47,624 nt of DNA. It comes from Bacteroidales bacterium (GTDB lineage Bacteria > Bacteroidota > Bacteroidia > Bacteroidales > UBA932). The translations under genes and the position numbers were made by a program. The notes below the pieces were generated by a model that made no database searches, was not told where the DNA came from, and saw nothing but the letters and a program-made list of their open reading frames with translations. Of the stretch, positions 28,826 to 36,613 are shown piece after piece (position 1 is the first letter of the stretch; every line of letters starts with the position of its first letter). The stretch covers positions 1 through 47,624 of the forward strand of contig JAAYDZ010000030.1 in NCBI GenBank assembly GCA_012728975.1, in the 5' to 3' direction.

Positions 28826-30010
28826 ATGAAACGACTCCTGATTCCGGCTATCGCAGCCTTGATGACGATCCAATCTTGTGGATCCCCCGCAGACTCCTTC
28901 AAAGAGCAGTTTGATTCCATTTCAAATGAAATTAAAGAACAGTACGCTCCTGATCGCAGGGATAAGTGTTACGAACCGATACTCAAAGATGTAGAGGGAC
29001 AGAAGATCCTCTACGGCTCCACTACAGAGCAGGAGGCCAAGGATGCACTGCTGGCAGCTCTCTCAGAGAAGGGTCTCAATGTGCTTGACAGCATGATAGT
29101 GCTTCCGGATCCAGCTTTTGAAGGCAAAACCTGGGGAGTTATATCACACTCGGTAGCCAATGTAAGATATGATGCAAACTACTCCTCTGAAATGGCCACT
29201 CAGTTACTGATGGGCACACCGGTACAAGTGCTTGAAAAACGCAGTTACTGGTATAGGATCGTCACTCCCGAAGGTTATCACGCCTGGGTTACAGTCGGCA
29301 GCGTTCAGAGAATGGACGAGCAGGAACTCAACACCTGGAAGGCATCCGACCGTCTGATCATAACCACTTACTATACTCTCTTCCGAGAAAGGGCAGATCT
29401 CACATCACCGGTTGTAAGTGACGGAGTATGGGGCAATATAGTAGAGAAAGTCGGAGAGCAAGGGAGCTATTTTAAGGTAAAGATTCCCAATGGTAAGATT
29501 GCATTTATTCCAAAAAAGGATGCAGTACCTTTCAACAACTGGATTGCCTCACGTAACGCCACAGCAGAAAATATTATTGCCACAGGCGAGGCTTTCATGG
29601 GCTTCCCTTACCTCTGGGCCGGCACCTCCATCAAGGCTATGGACTGCAGCGGATTTGTCAAGACAGTTCTTTTCCTCAACGGAGTGATTACCCGTAGAGA
29701 TGCCAGTCAGCAGGCAAAAGTTGGTGATGATGTTAATGTCGAAGAGTTCCCCGGTGACCTACAGCCAGGTGACTTACTCTTCTTTGGCCGTAAAGCCACC
29801 GAAGAGAGGAGTGAAAGGATTACACATGTTGGAATATATCTGGGAGAGGGCAGATTCATCCATGCAGCCACCAACGTCCACACCAACTCCCTTATGCCTG
29901 ATGCGGAAGATTTCTATGACGGAACTCTGGTGCGTGCAAGGCGCATTATAAATAAGGCAGACGAGGTCCCCGGTCTGGTATCAATAGCGAAACACCCCTG
30001 GTATTTCTAA
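28826..30010 (+). CDS. NlpC/P60 cell-wall peptidase lipoprotein with SH3-type domains
   Basis: The protein has 394 residues from the ATG at 28826, chosen because it places MKRLLIPAIAALMTIQSC as a lipoprotein signal (Cys18). Two SH3-like segments lie at about 105-165 (ANVRYDANYS ... YHAWVTVGSVQ) and 175-235. The C-terminal NlpC/P60 domain carries the catalytic triad: Cys274 in MDCSGFV, His334 in THVGIYLGEG and His346 in FIHAATN. Proteins with this plan (YkfC-like) cut gamma-D-glutamyl-diamino acid bonds in peptidoglycan fragments. The next gene, a dipeptide epimerase 28 bases on, handles the L-Ala-D-Glu released, so the pair looks like murein peptide recycling. Confidence 0.9.
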   Translation: MKRLLIPAIAALMTIQSCGSPADSFKEQFDSISNEIKEQYAPDRRDKCYEPILKDVEGQKILYGSTTEQEAKDALLAALSEKGLNVLDSMIVLPDPAFEGKTWGVISHSVANVRYDANYSSEMATQLLMGTPVQVLEKRSYWYRIVTPEGYHAWVTVGSVQRMDEQELNTWKASDRLIITTYYTLFRERADLTSPVVSDGVWGNIVEKVGEQGSYFKVKIPNGKIAFIPKKDAVPFNNWIASRNATAENIIATGEAFMGFPYLWAGTSIKAMDCSGFVKTVLFLNGVITRRDASQQAKVGDDVNVEEFPGDLQPGDLLFFGRKATEERSERITHVGIYLGEGRFIHAATNVHTNSLMPDAEDFYDGTLVRARRIINKADEVPGLVSIAKHPWYF

Positions 30011-30038
30011 TGCATATAACAACGAAAAAGATACAACA

Positions 30039-31211
30039 ATGAGCGACAGAAGACAATTTTTGAAGGCTGCCGGATTGATGACCGCTGCAGCTGCACTTTG
30101 GCATCCAAGAGATCTTTTCGCTGCAAACGCAGCCAAAAGAAGCAAGGTTGCCACAAATAAGCTCGATCTCCAGTGGGAGAACTTCATGGGCAAAATGAAA
30201 TATACTTTCACCATTTCCGGATCATCCCGGACAACAACGCCCATAGTGATCAGCCGCATCACCTGGAACGGATACGCCGGATACGGTGAGGCAGCAATGC
30301 CTCCTTACCTGGGCGAGACACAGGCCTCTGTGCATGAATTCCTCAAGAAAGTGGCCGAAACAGTACTACCTAAGTTTGACAATCCGTTCCGCATCGAAGA
30401 TATAATGGTAGAAGTGGACAAACTGGCCACCAACAATACCGCAGCAAAAGCAGCAGTAGATATTGCCCTGCACGACCTGGTAGGCAATATTATGGGGCAG
30501 CCATGGTGGAAAATCTGGGGATTCAACCCCGCTGATGCTCCACACACCTGTTACACCATCGGCTATGATGCCAGCGACGATGTGGTAAATGAAAAAATAG
30601 AGGAGGCTTCCTGGACAAAAATACTAAAAGTCAAGCTTGGAATGACGGAGAAAGAGGACAAGAGAATGATCAACCTTATCCGGGCCAGGACCGACACCGT
30701 TATCTGCATTGACGCAAACCAGGGATGGAAAGATAAACACTATGCACTGGATATGGTTAACTGGCTTGCTGAGAGAAATGTCAATATGATTGAGCAACCG
30801 ATGCCCAAACTATTGATTGAAGAGACAGCCTGGCTAACTGAGCGCAGCCCTCTGCCCATCATTGCTGACGAAGCTTGCCAGCGTTTAACTGATATTCCCA
30901 ACCTAAAGGGCGCGTACCATGGCATTAACATTAAACTAATGAAGTGTACCGGTATGCGCGAAGCAAGAGAAATGGTTTCGCTGGCAAACGCTCTCCATAT
31001 GAAAATTATGGTAGGATGCATGACCGAGACCTCCGTGGCCATTTCAGCGGCAGCTCAGATCTCACCGAAGGTGCAATGGGCAGACCTTGACGGCAATTAC
31101 CTCATCGCAAATGACTGCTTCGACGGAATGAAGCTGGTGGACGGACGTATCACCCTGGAGGATAAACCCGGTCTGGGTCTTACCAAGAAGCCCGGCATCA
31201 TCTCTTTGTAG
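30039..31211 (+). CDS. Dipeptide epimerase (L-Ala-D/L-Glu epimerase-like) with Tat-type signal
   Basis: This 390-residue member of the enolase superfamily (muconate-lactonising subgroup) has catalytic bases KVK (197-199) and Lys299 in INIKLMKCTG, and metal ligands Asp225 (DANQGW), Glu252 (EQPMP) and Asp277 (ADEA). These match L-Ala-D/L-Glu epimerases, which convert the murein dipeptide to L-Ala-L-Glu. The N-terminus DRRQFLKAAG followed by an Ala-rich stretch and AAN is a twin-arginine signal, unusual because the characterised enzymes are cytoplasmic. Its location beside a surface or periplasm-facing NlpC/P60 lipoprotein suggests that both act outside the cytoplasm. Confidence 0.88.
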   Translation: MSDRRQFLKAAGLMTAAAALWHPRDLFAANAAKRSKVATNKLDLQWENFMGKMKYTFTISGSSRTTTPIVISRITWNGYAGYGEAAMPPYLGETQASVHEFLKKVAETVLPKFDNPFRIEDIMVEVDKLATNNTAAKAAVDIALHDLVGNIMGQPWWKIWGFNPADAPHTCYTIGYDASDDVVNEKIEEASWTKILKVKLGMTEKEDKRMINLIRARTDTVICIDANQGWKDKHYALDMVNWLAERNVNMIEQPMPKLLIEETAWLTERSPLPIIADEACQRLTDIPNLKGAYHGINIKLMKCTGMREAREMVSLANALHMKIMVGCMTETSVAISAAAQISPKVQWADLDGNYLIANDCFDGMKLVDGRITLEDKPGLGLTKKPGIISL

Positions 31212-31235
31212 AAAAAAATATTAATATTACCTTTG
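31205..31235 (+). promoter_or_regulatory. Consensus promoter overlapping the epimerase stop
   Basis: TTTG (31205-31208), exactly 19 bases, TACCTTTG (31228-31235): a perfect match. The epimerase stop codon lies just after the -33 box. It drives the small gene at 31262 with a leader of about 20 bases. Confidence 0.75.
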
Positions 31236-31261
31236 CGGCCAAATTAAAAAGGAATATAGAT

Positions 31262-31540
31262 ATGAATTTGAGAGTAATCAAGAAGGACATAGAGTTTCTT
31301 ATCGGAGATTTTGTTGAAGATTGTCTGCTTTTTGCTATGCTACATCCTGACAAGGACCTTACAAAGGTAGAAGAACTCATAGAGAAGGCCAGCGATCTCG
31401 CTGACGGCCTTTTTTACAGGGTGAATCATCCCGATAAAAGCAGCAAAAAGGCAATTAAAGCACATTATAAGACAATAGGTCATGACCTCATTAAAGGTCT
31501 TGACGACCTTTGTGAAGAACTATCGGCTCTTGCAAAATAG
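31262..31540 (+). CDS. Small helical protein of unknown function
   Basis: The protein has 92 residues, charged and predicted mostly helical (runs such as KVEELIEKASDLADGLF and IKGLDDLCEELSALAK), with no signal peptide or membrane segment. I do not recognise a named family. It has its own perfect promoter and its own terminator, which argues that it is a real, independently expressed gene. Two cysteines (residues 21 and 84) are not in a metal-site pattern. Confidence 0.7.
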   Translation: MNLRVIKKDIEFLIGDFVEDCLLFAMLHPDKDLTKVEELIEKASDLADGLFYRVNHPDKSSKKAIKAHYKTIGHDLIKGLDDLCEELSALAK

Positions 31541-31579
31541 GCTTTCTTATTGAAAGGTCTCTTTGGAGCCTACACTAAC

Positions 31580-31614
31580 AACAACGGGGTTGACAACCAG
31601 CCCCGTTGTTTTAT
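31580..31614 (+). terminator. Terminator after the small gene
   Basis: AACAACGGGG pairs with CCCCGTTGTT (10 base pairs, 11-base loop) and is followed by TTATT. It lies about 40 bases after the stop at 31540. Confidence 0.8.
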
Positions 31615-31671
31615 TCCAATCACAAGAATATATTGTGTTGTCCCCGAGAAGCAAATTTAGGGTTTCAAAGA

Positions 31672-32793
31672 TCATTTCCAGAATTGCCACCACCTACGGG
31701 CAGCGGACTTTAAACTTTGTTCCTCTTTCCTACCTGAATCATCCTGAACATCATCGTTTGAAACAGCCTCTTTAAGAAGAGCCTCCCTCTCCTCCATCTG
31801 CTTTTCCATTTTTTCAATTATTGGTTTGAAAAAATTGTGAATCGGATCACAGATACTTTTTTCTTCTTCAGTACGGGGATTGGTGATCCTGCCATTGATG
31901 CCGAGAATATCACCCGAATCGAAGTTGATGGTAAGGTACCAGTTACCCGTACCCTCTTTCGTTGTAGCATCCTCATAAGTGTTGTCTACTTTCATGGAGG
32001 AGACAAAGCTCCTGAGTCTCTCCATATTTTCGAGACCAAAAGCGAAAGAGTGCCCCTCCCTATTACCCTTGCTGAAGTATATAGTGGGATCCTCCGTTGT
32101 AGCATCAACATAGTAGCAAATATGGTTGATATTGTCGGGCAACCAATTAAACCTGAACCTTGTCATTTTACTCCCATTGACAGGATTCATTATTTCAACA
32201 ACGTCAGAACTAATGACATTGTAACTCCCCTGATCTTCCTCCAATGTATCGCAAATGCACTTATCTTCTACTGCATCACTGGTGCAACCATCATCAACTG
32301 TATCGTAGTTACATTCAGGTGAAATAATGCTATCTTCTTCACCCGGCATCTTTTCCCACTTCTCAAAATACTTTTTCAAAGCTTCAAAAGCAGCGGCACC
32401 ACCACGCGGATACTTCAAAACACCACTGGCACGGACAGTAAATCCATATTCGTATTTTAAATCAAAATACCAAGAATCTGCATCCAAGACCCTGATTGGA
32501 GGTTCATACCTCCCTTTGTAGGAGGTCATATTATGCTCATCAATAATTGCCTGAAGTTCGCTGAACACAGTCTCATCGGAAGTTATGATCCTTTTTTGGT
32601 CGGGAAAATCCTCGTTTATGAGAATTTCAATCCTGCCATCATCCATACGGGAAACCTGGTATGAAAAACCGGAAAACTGTCTCATTCCACCGACAACCCT
32701 ATAAGAAAAATAGTTCAAAGCGCCTCTATCATCTGCGGCAGTACCAAATAAATTTATCATAACAAACAATAATATCAGCGATAACCTCTTCAT
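31672..32793 (-). CDS. Secreted protein with two similar halves joined by an acidic Cys-containing linker
   Basis: The protein has 373 residues. A signal peptide (cut near GTAA) precedes a domain at about 25-150 and a second, weakly similar one at about 205-325. Both halves have a strand segment of the SWYFDLKYEYGF / NWYLTINFDSGD type and end with a helix leading to KKYFEKW / HNFFKPI. The linker (about 152-195) is rich in Asp and Glu and contains four cysteines in a CNYD...CTSD...CICDT arrangement. The C-terminal 50 residues are a charged helix ending in RRWWQFWK. Family unknown; periplasmic or exported. A -7 box (TATCTTTG, complement at 32808-32815) lies just upstream. Confidence 0.75.
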   Translation of the reverse strand: MKRLSLILLFVMINLFGTAADDRGALNYFSYRVVGGMRQFSGFSYQVSRMDDGRIEILINEDFPDQKRIITSDETVFSELQAIIDEHNMTSYKGRYEPPIRVLDADSWYFDLKYEYGFTVRASGVLKYPRGGAAAFEALKKYFEKWEKMPGEEDSIISPECNYDTVDDGCTSDAVEDKCICDTLEEDQGSYNVISSDVVEIMNPVNGSKMTRFRFNWLPDNINHICYYVDATTEDPTIYFSKGNREGHSFAFGLENMERLRSFVSSMKVDNTYEDATTKEGTGNWYLTINFDSGDILGINGRITNPRTEEEKSICDPIHNFFKPIIEKMEKQMEEREALLKEAVSNDDVQDDSGRKEEQSLKSAARRWWQFWK

Positions 32794-32807
32794 ACGCTTT
32801 CATCGGA

Positions 32808-32815
32808 CAAAGATA
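32808..32815 (-). promoter_or_regulatory. -7 box (TATCTTTG) upstream of the two-halves protein
   Basis: Perfect TAnnTTTG on the minus strand, 14 bases from the ATG at 32793. No matching -33 box is seen. Confidence 0.4.
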
Positions 32816-32859
32816 GGAAAAAAGTATGTAGTATGGAGTGAGTAGTATTATCGGAACTA

Positions 32860-32883
32860 AAAAACGGCCCGAGGGCCGTTTTT
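32860..32883 (-). terminator. Terminator after pnp
   Basis: AAAAACGGCCC, a 2-base loop, then GGGCCGTTTTT: symmetrical, with T runs on both strands. It begins right at the pnp stop codon (32885). Confidence 0.88.
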
Positions 32884-32884
32884 A

Positions 32885-35155
32885 CTATTTCTTTCCTTTG
32901 TTGAAATCTTTGCGAAATCCTCCTTTTCGATCGCCACGCTCACCGCGCTCCCCACTACCACCGCTGTGACCGCCGTAAGGACGGGGACCTGAAGGACGAG
33001 GCCTGCGTTTAGGCTCTATATAACCTTCAGGCTTCTCCAGAAGGGCCTTGCGTGAAAGACGCAGTTTATTGGTCTTGGGATCGATCTCAATAAGTTTGAC
33101 CTCAACCTCGTCACCTAGTTGGAAGAGATCCTCCACCTTTTCAGTCTTACCCCAGTCCATCTCTGAAATGTGGAGCAGACCATCTTTGCCGGGGAGAATT
33201 TCAATAAATGCACCGAACTCTACTATAGATACTACTTTACCTTTATAGACTTGACCAACTTCGGGTACCGTGACAATAGCTTTTATACGTGCCAGTGCAG
33301 CATCCATCTTCTCCTTATCAACTCCGAAAATGTCAACCATGCCGATAGGCTCACCCTGGTCGTCCTTGGCCTCGGTAATGGTGATACTGGTATCGGTTTG
33401 CTTCTGAATATCCTGAATAACCTCTCCACCCTTGCCTATAATTGCACCTATAAACTCGCCTGGAACCACAATCTGAATAATGCGTGGTACGTGAGGTTTG
33501 TACTCTGCACGAGGCTCAGAGATGGTTTTGAGCATTTCGCTCAAAATATGAGCACGACCTTGACGTGCCTGCTCAAGTGCCTTTTCCAGCACCTCATATG
33601 AGAGACCATCTACCTTGATGTCCATTTGAGTGGCTGTAATACCGTCTTTCGTTCCGGCTACCTTGAAATCCATATCTCCCAGATGGTCCTCGTCTCCGAG
33701 AATGTCTGAAAGAATAGCATATTTGCCCGAATCAGCATCTGAAATCAGGCCCATAGCGATACCTGAAACCGGCTTAGAAATTTTCACACCGCAATCCATA
33801 AGAGCGAGGGAACCCGCACATACAGTGGCCATTGAAGAGGAGCCGTTGGATTCGAGAATATCGGATACTATGCGCACTGCATAGGGATTATCCTCTCCTA
33901 CCGGTACAACCTCTTTAAGTGCCCTAAAAGCGAGATTACCGTGGCCCACCTCTCTGCGGCTCACACCGCGGGATGCTTTTGCTTCGCCGGTAGAGAAAGG
34001 AGGAAAATTGTAGTGAAGCACAAACTGGTCGGTGCCCTGAGTAAGTACCTCGTCTCTTTCCTTCATATCATCCTTAGTGCCAAGAGTAACCGTAGTAAGC
34101 GACTGGGTCTCACCTCTAGTGAAAATGGCTGAGCCATGAGCACCGGGGAGATAATCCACTTCGCACCATATGGTGCGAACATCAGTGGTCTTACGGCCGT
34201 CGAGACGGATACCTTCGTCGAGGATCATACGGCGCATTGCCTTCTTCTCGATTGCGTTGAAATACCTTGCTACCATGATGGCTTTCTCTTCTCTCTCCTC
34301 TTCGGGGAGAGTCTCAAGAAATTCCTGGTGAAGAGCTTCAAATTGGTCGGTACGAGTATGTTTGTCGCTACCGCTCTTTGCGATTGCGTAACATCTGTCA
34401 TAACAATATTCCCATGCAGCCTTTTCAACTGCTTCGTCATCTGTCTCGTGGCAAAATTCGCGTTTGATCTCTTTGCCTACCTCTTTCTCCAGTTCCTTCT
34501 GTACTAAGCAATGCTTTTTAATCTCTGTATGTGCAAATTTGATAGCTTCAAGCATATCTGCCTCGCTAACCTCTTTCATTTCACCTTCCACCATCATTAT
34601 GTTTTCATAAGTGGCGGCTACCATTATGTCCATATCAGCATTATTTAGCTGCTCGAACGTAGGGTTAATACAGAATTGGCCATCTATACGTGCAACACGC
34701 ACTTCTGAGATGGGGCCATCGAAGGGTATGTCACTTACTGCGAGGGCGGCTGAAGCCGCAAGTCCTGCAAGTGCGTCTGGCATATCAACTCCGTCAGCCG
34801 AGATAAGGTTAACTGTCACATAAACTTCTGCATGGAATTTTTCCGGGAATAGGGGACGAAGTGCCCTGTCGATAAGACGTGCTACAAGAATCTCATAATC
34901 TGAGGGTCTGCCCTCTCTTTTCATAAAACCACCCGGATAACGGCCCGCTGCGGCATATTTTTCTTTATATTCAACTTGAAGAGGCATAAAATCAACATCT
35001 TCTTTGGCCTCTTTTGCACATGTAACGGCAGCCAATAACATGGTCTTGCCCATTTTTACTACTACTGAGCCGTCGGCCTGCTTGGCCAGTTTACCCGTCT
35101 CAATCTCTATTGTCCTTCCATCGGACAACTGGATGGTTTTTTTAATAACATTCAT
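32885..35155 (-). CDS. pnp: Polyribonucleotide nucleotidyltransferase
   Basis: This 756-residue phosphorolytic 3'-to-5' exoribonuclease is part of RNA turnover. Two RNase PH domains (about 10-230 and 310-540) flank a helical domain. A KH domain follows (about 555-615, with GxxG as IGKGG), then an S1 domain (about 625-695, [20 protein letters not shown]). The C-terminal 50 residues are a basic Gly/Arg/Ser-rich tail, a common addition in Bacteroidota, and account for the extra length over the usual 700. It lies after rpsO, an order conserved across many bacteria, with a terminator between that probably makes expression partly attenuated. Confidence 0.97.
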   Translation of the reverse strand: MNVIKKTIQLSDGRTIEIETGKLAKQADGSVVVKMGKTMLLAAVTCAKEAKEDVDFMPLQVEYKEKYAAAGRYPGGFMKREGRPSDYEILVARLIDRALRPLFPEKFHAEVYVTVNLISADGVDMPDALAGLAASAALAVSDIPFDGPISEVRVARIDGQFCINPTFEQLNNADMDIMVAATYENIMMVEGEMKEVSEADMLEAIKFAHTEIKKHCLVQKELEKEVGKEIKREFCHETDDEAVEKAAWEYCYDRCYAIAKSGSDKHTRTDQFEALHQEFLETLPEEEREEKAIMVARYFNAIEKKAMRRMILDEGIRLDGRKTTDVRTIWCEVDYLPGAHGSAIFTRGETQSLTTVTLGTKDDMKERDEVLTQGTDQFVLHYNFPPFSTGEAKASRGVSRREVGHGNLAFRALKEVVPVGEDNPYAVRIVSDILESNGSSSMATVCAGSLALMDCGVKISKPVSGIAMGLISDADSGKYAILSDILGDEDHLGDMDFKVAGTKDGITATQMDIKVDGLSYEVLEKALEQARQGRAHILSEMLKTISEPRAEYKPHVPRIIQIVVPGEFIGAIIGKGGEVIQDIQKQTDTSITITEAKDDQGEPIGMVDIFGVDKEKMDAALARIKAIVTVPEVGQVYKGKVVSIVEFGAFIEILPGKDGLLHISEMDWGKTEKVEDLFQLGDEVEVKLIEIDPKTNKLRLSRKALLEKPEGYIEPKRRPRPSGPRPYGGHSGGSGERGERGDRKGGFRKDFNKGKK

Positions 35156-35213
35156 TATTTCCGCTAAAATTATATTGTTTCCGCTTTATAAATTGTTTTT
35201 TTTAATAAAAAAA

Positions 35214-35241
35214 GAGACCGCTTCAAAAACACGGCGGTCTC
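35214..35241 (-). terminator. Terminator/attenuator between rpsO and pnp
   Basis: GAGACCGC pairs with GCGGTCTC across a 12-base loop, with an A-rich run before it that gives a run of seven Us on the minus-strand transcript. It lies about 20 bases after the rpsO stop and 60 before the pnp start. Confidence 0.82.
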
Positions 35242-35260
35242 CATTTTTTTCCTGTTTGTA

Positions 35261-35536
35261 TTATCTGCGAAGGTTTAGGGCCTTCAAAATTTCACGGTAT
35301 CTCTCAATGTCGGTCTCCTTGAGGTAATCGAGTAACTGACGTCTCTTACCTACAAGTCTGAGGAGTGAACGTTGGGTGTTGTGGTCTTTGCGGTTCCTCT
35401 TCAGATGTTCGGTAAGGTGAGCGATACGGTAGGAAAACAAAGCAACTTGACTCTCAGGTGAGCCGGTGTCAACGTTAGACTTCCCGTATTTGCTGAAGAT
35501 CTCTTGCTTTTTGTCGGCTGACAAATACTCTGACAT
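35261..35536 (-). CDS. rpsO: 30S ribosomal protein S15
   Basis: The protein has 91 residues, the standard length (89-91). The family signatures DTGSPESQVALFSYRI and HLKRNRKDHNTQRSLLRLVGKRRQLLDYLK are intact. S15 binds 16S rRNA early in assembly of the small subunit platform. It is preceded by a perfect promoter (35587-35617) and followed by a terminator and pnp. Confidence 0.98.
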   Translation of the reverse strand: MSEYLSADKKQEIFSKYGKSNVDTGSPESQVALFSYRIAHLTEHLKRNRKDHNTQRSLLRLVGKRRQLLDYLKETDIERYREILKALNLRR

Positions 35537-35586
35537 AAATGCAAAAAATTAATTGTTTAAAAAAGGTTTCTCGTTTTTCGAGTCCG

Positions 35587-35617
35587 CAAAGGTAACTAAT
35601 ATTTTTTAGTTTGCAAA
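35587..35617 (-). promoter_or_regulatory. Consensus promoter of rpsO
   Basis: On the minus strand: TTTG, exactly 19 bases, TACCTTTG. Both boxes are perfect. It overlaps the divergent tRNA promoter region; the two start sites lie about 60 bases apart, back to back. Confidence 0.78.
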
Positions 35618-35626
35618 AAATTGCCT

Positions 35627-35634
35627 TATCTTTG
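35627..35634 (+). promoter_or_regulatory. -7 box (TATCTTTG) of tRNA-Pro
   Basis: Perfect TAnnTTTG, 12 bases before the tRNA 5' end. The -33 position is TTTT rather than TTTG. Confidence 0.5.
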
Positions 35635-35646
35635 CAACCTATTATT

Positions 35647-35720
35647 CGGGAAGTGGCGCAGTTGGCTAGCGCGCTGCGTTCGGGACGCAGAGGTCGGGTG
35701 TTCGAGTCACCTCTTCCCGA
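35647..35720 (+). tRNA. tRNA-Pro (anticodon CGG)
   Basis: 74 bases. The acceptor stem CGGGAAG pairs with CTTCCCG, with discriminator A at 35720. The anticodon stem CTGCG/CGCAG encloses the loop TTCGGGA with anticodon CGG. The T arm GGGTG-TTCGAGT-CACCT has one G-U pair. The 3' CCA is not encoded. The anticodon reads CCG codons. Confidence 0.95.
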
Positions 35721-35725
35721 CTGAG

Positions 35726-35756
35726 GACAAAGGGCAACCTATGGGTGCCCTTTGTC
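35726..35756 (+). terminator. Hairpin after tRNA-Pro
   Basis: GACAAAGGGCA pairs with TGCCCTTTGTC (11 base pairs, 9-base loop) 5 bases after the tRNA. There is no U run after it, so it may be a processing or protective hairpin rather than a simple terminator. Confidence 0.6.
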
Positions 35757-35816
35757 AGTTCTGAGTTAAGAGTATGTAGTTCCGATTAAGTCTTTAGTTC
35801 TAAGTGTGTAGTTATG
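35755..35816. repeat. Degenerate GTTCTGAGT-type short repeats
   Basis: This segment is built of variants of AGTTCTGAGT, GTAGTTCCGA and TTAGTTCTAAG. The same word family occurs at 21547-21617 (inside the OstA-like gene) and 41113-41148 (after glyA). Confidence 0.5.
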
Positions 35817-35839
35817 ATTGGTGCGGGATGTCCTACCAA

Positions 35840-36436
35840 TTATTTCTTTGGTTTTTCTTCTTCCGATCTCATCACAAAGCCCCTTCCGAACGCATCTTTG
35901 ATGCGGATCTCGAACTTTGATGGTTTGGTTATACCTTCTTTGGGGTATAATTTGAGACAATAAGAATCTTTGCCACCGGGCACATAGTAGCCGAGCATAA
36001 TGTCGCCATAGCCGATCTCTGATACCGGTAGTGTAATCTCACTACGATCTCTACAGCAATAAGTGATATTAAACAGATCATTTAGTGGCTCTCCTGCAGG
36101 ATGATTTTCATCATAATCCTCCAATGCAATAATATCTATTTTCGTTATTCTCCAATCTATTGCCTCATAATCAATCCACCAATGTGTTACATGGCGACGT
36201 CCTTTGATAAGCAAACTGGTGTCGGCCGCAATGTAAAACTGTCTGCTCTCAAAATCAAATGTCCAATCCTCAGTAACATATGGGATTATTTTAATAAATG
36301 GGCGCTGATCGACATTAAGCCTTAGGCTATCTACTTTATAGATATGTTTTATTTCCTCTTCAAAATCCTCGTACCAACATCCTGATAGACAAGAAACGCA
36401 TAGTGCTGCTAAAAGTATAAATTTGATTTTCTTCAT
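35840..36436 (-). CDS. Lipoprotein of unknown function
   Basis: The protein has 198 residues with a lipoprotein signal MKKIKFILLAALCVSCLSGC (lipobox LSGC, with an earlier VSC that could also be read). The mature part is mostly beta, with many aromatic residues (WYEDFEE, HWWIDYEAIDW), two neighbouring cysteines in ITYCCRDRS and a basic C-terminus (EEEKPKK). I do not recognise the family with certainty. It is followed by tRNA-Pro on the other strand, and a hairpin separates it from the protease gene behind it. Confidence 0.75.
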   Translation of the reverse strand: MKKIKFILLAALCVSCLSGCWYEDFEEEIKHIYKVDSLRLNVDQRPFIKIIPYVTEDWTFDFESRQFYIAADTSLLIKGRRHVTHWWIDYEAIDWRITKIDIIALEDYDENHPAGEPLNDLFNITYCCRDRSEITLPVSEIGYGDIMLGYYVPGGKDSYCLKLYPKEGITKPSKFEIRIKDAFGRGFVMRSEEEKPKK

Positions 36437-36530
36437 GACATTAATGTTAAGTGATTGCTATATATCTCCTTCAGAAAAATAAACAATCCACTCTCCAACA
36501 AAATCAATGCCTTTGTACAAGAAAACTGAA

Positions 36531-36560
36531 CCCCGGAAGTTTTTTATCTAACTTTCGGGG
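36531..36560 (-). terminator. Terminator after the metalloprotease
   Basis: CCCCGGAAGT pairs with ACTTTCGGGG (one G-U) around a 10-base loop, about 55 bases after the protease stop. The U run on the minus strand is short. Confidence 0.65.
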
Positions 36561-36613
36561 CTCACGTCACTCTCGGAGCTCATCAATTATTGTGTGTCCA
36601 GATAGCTAAGCGA

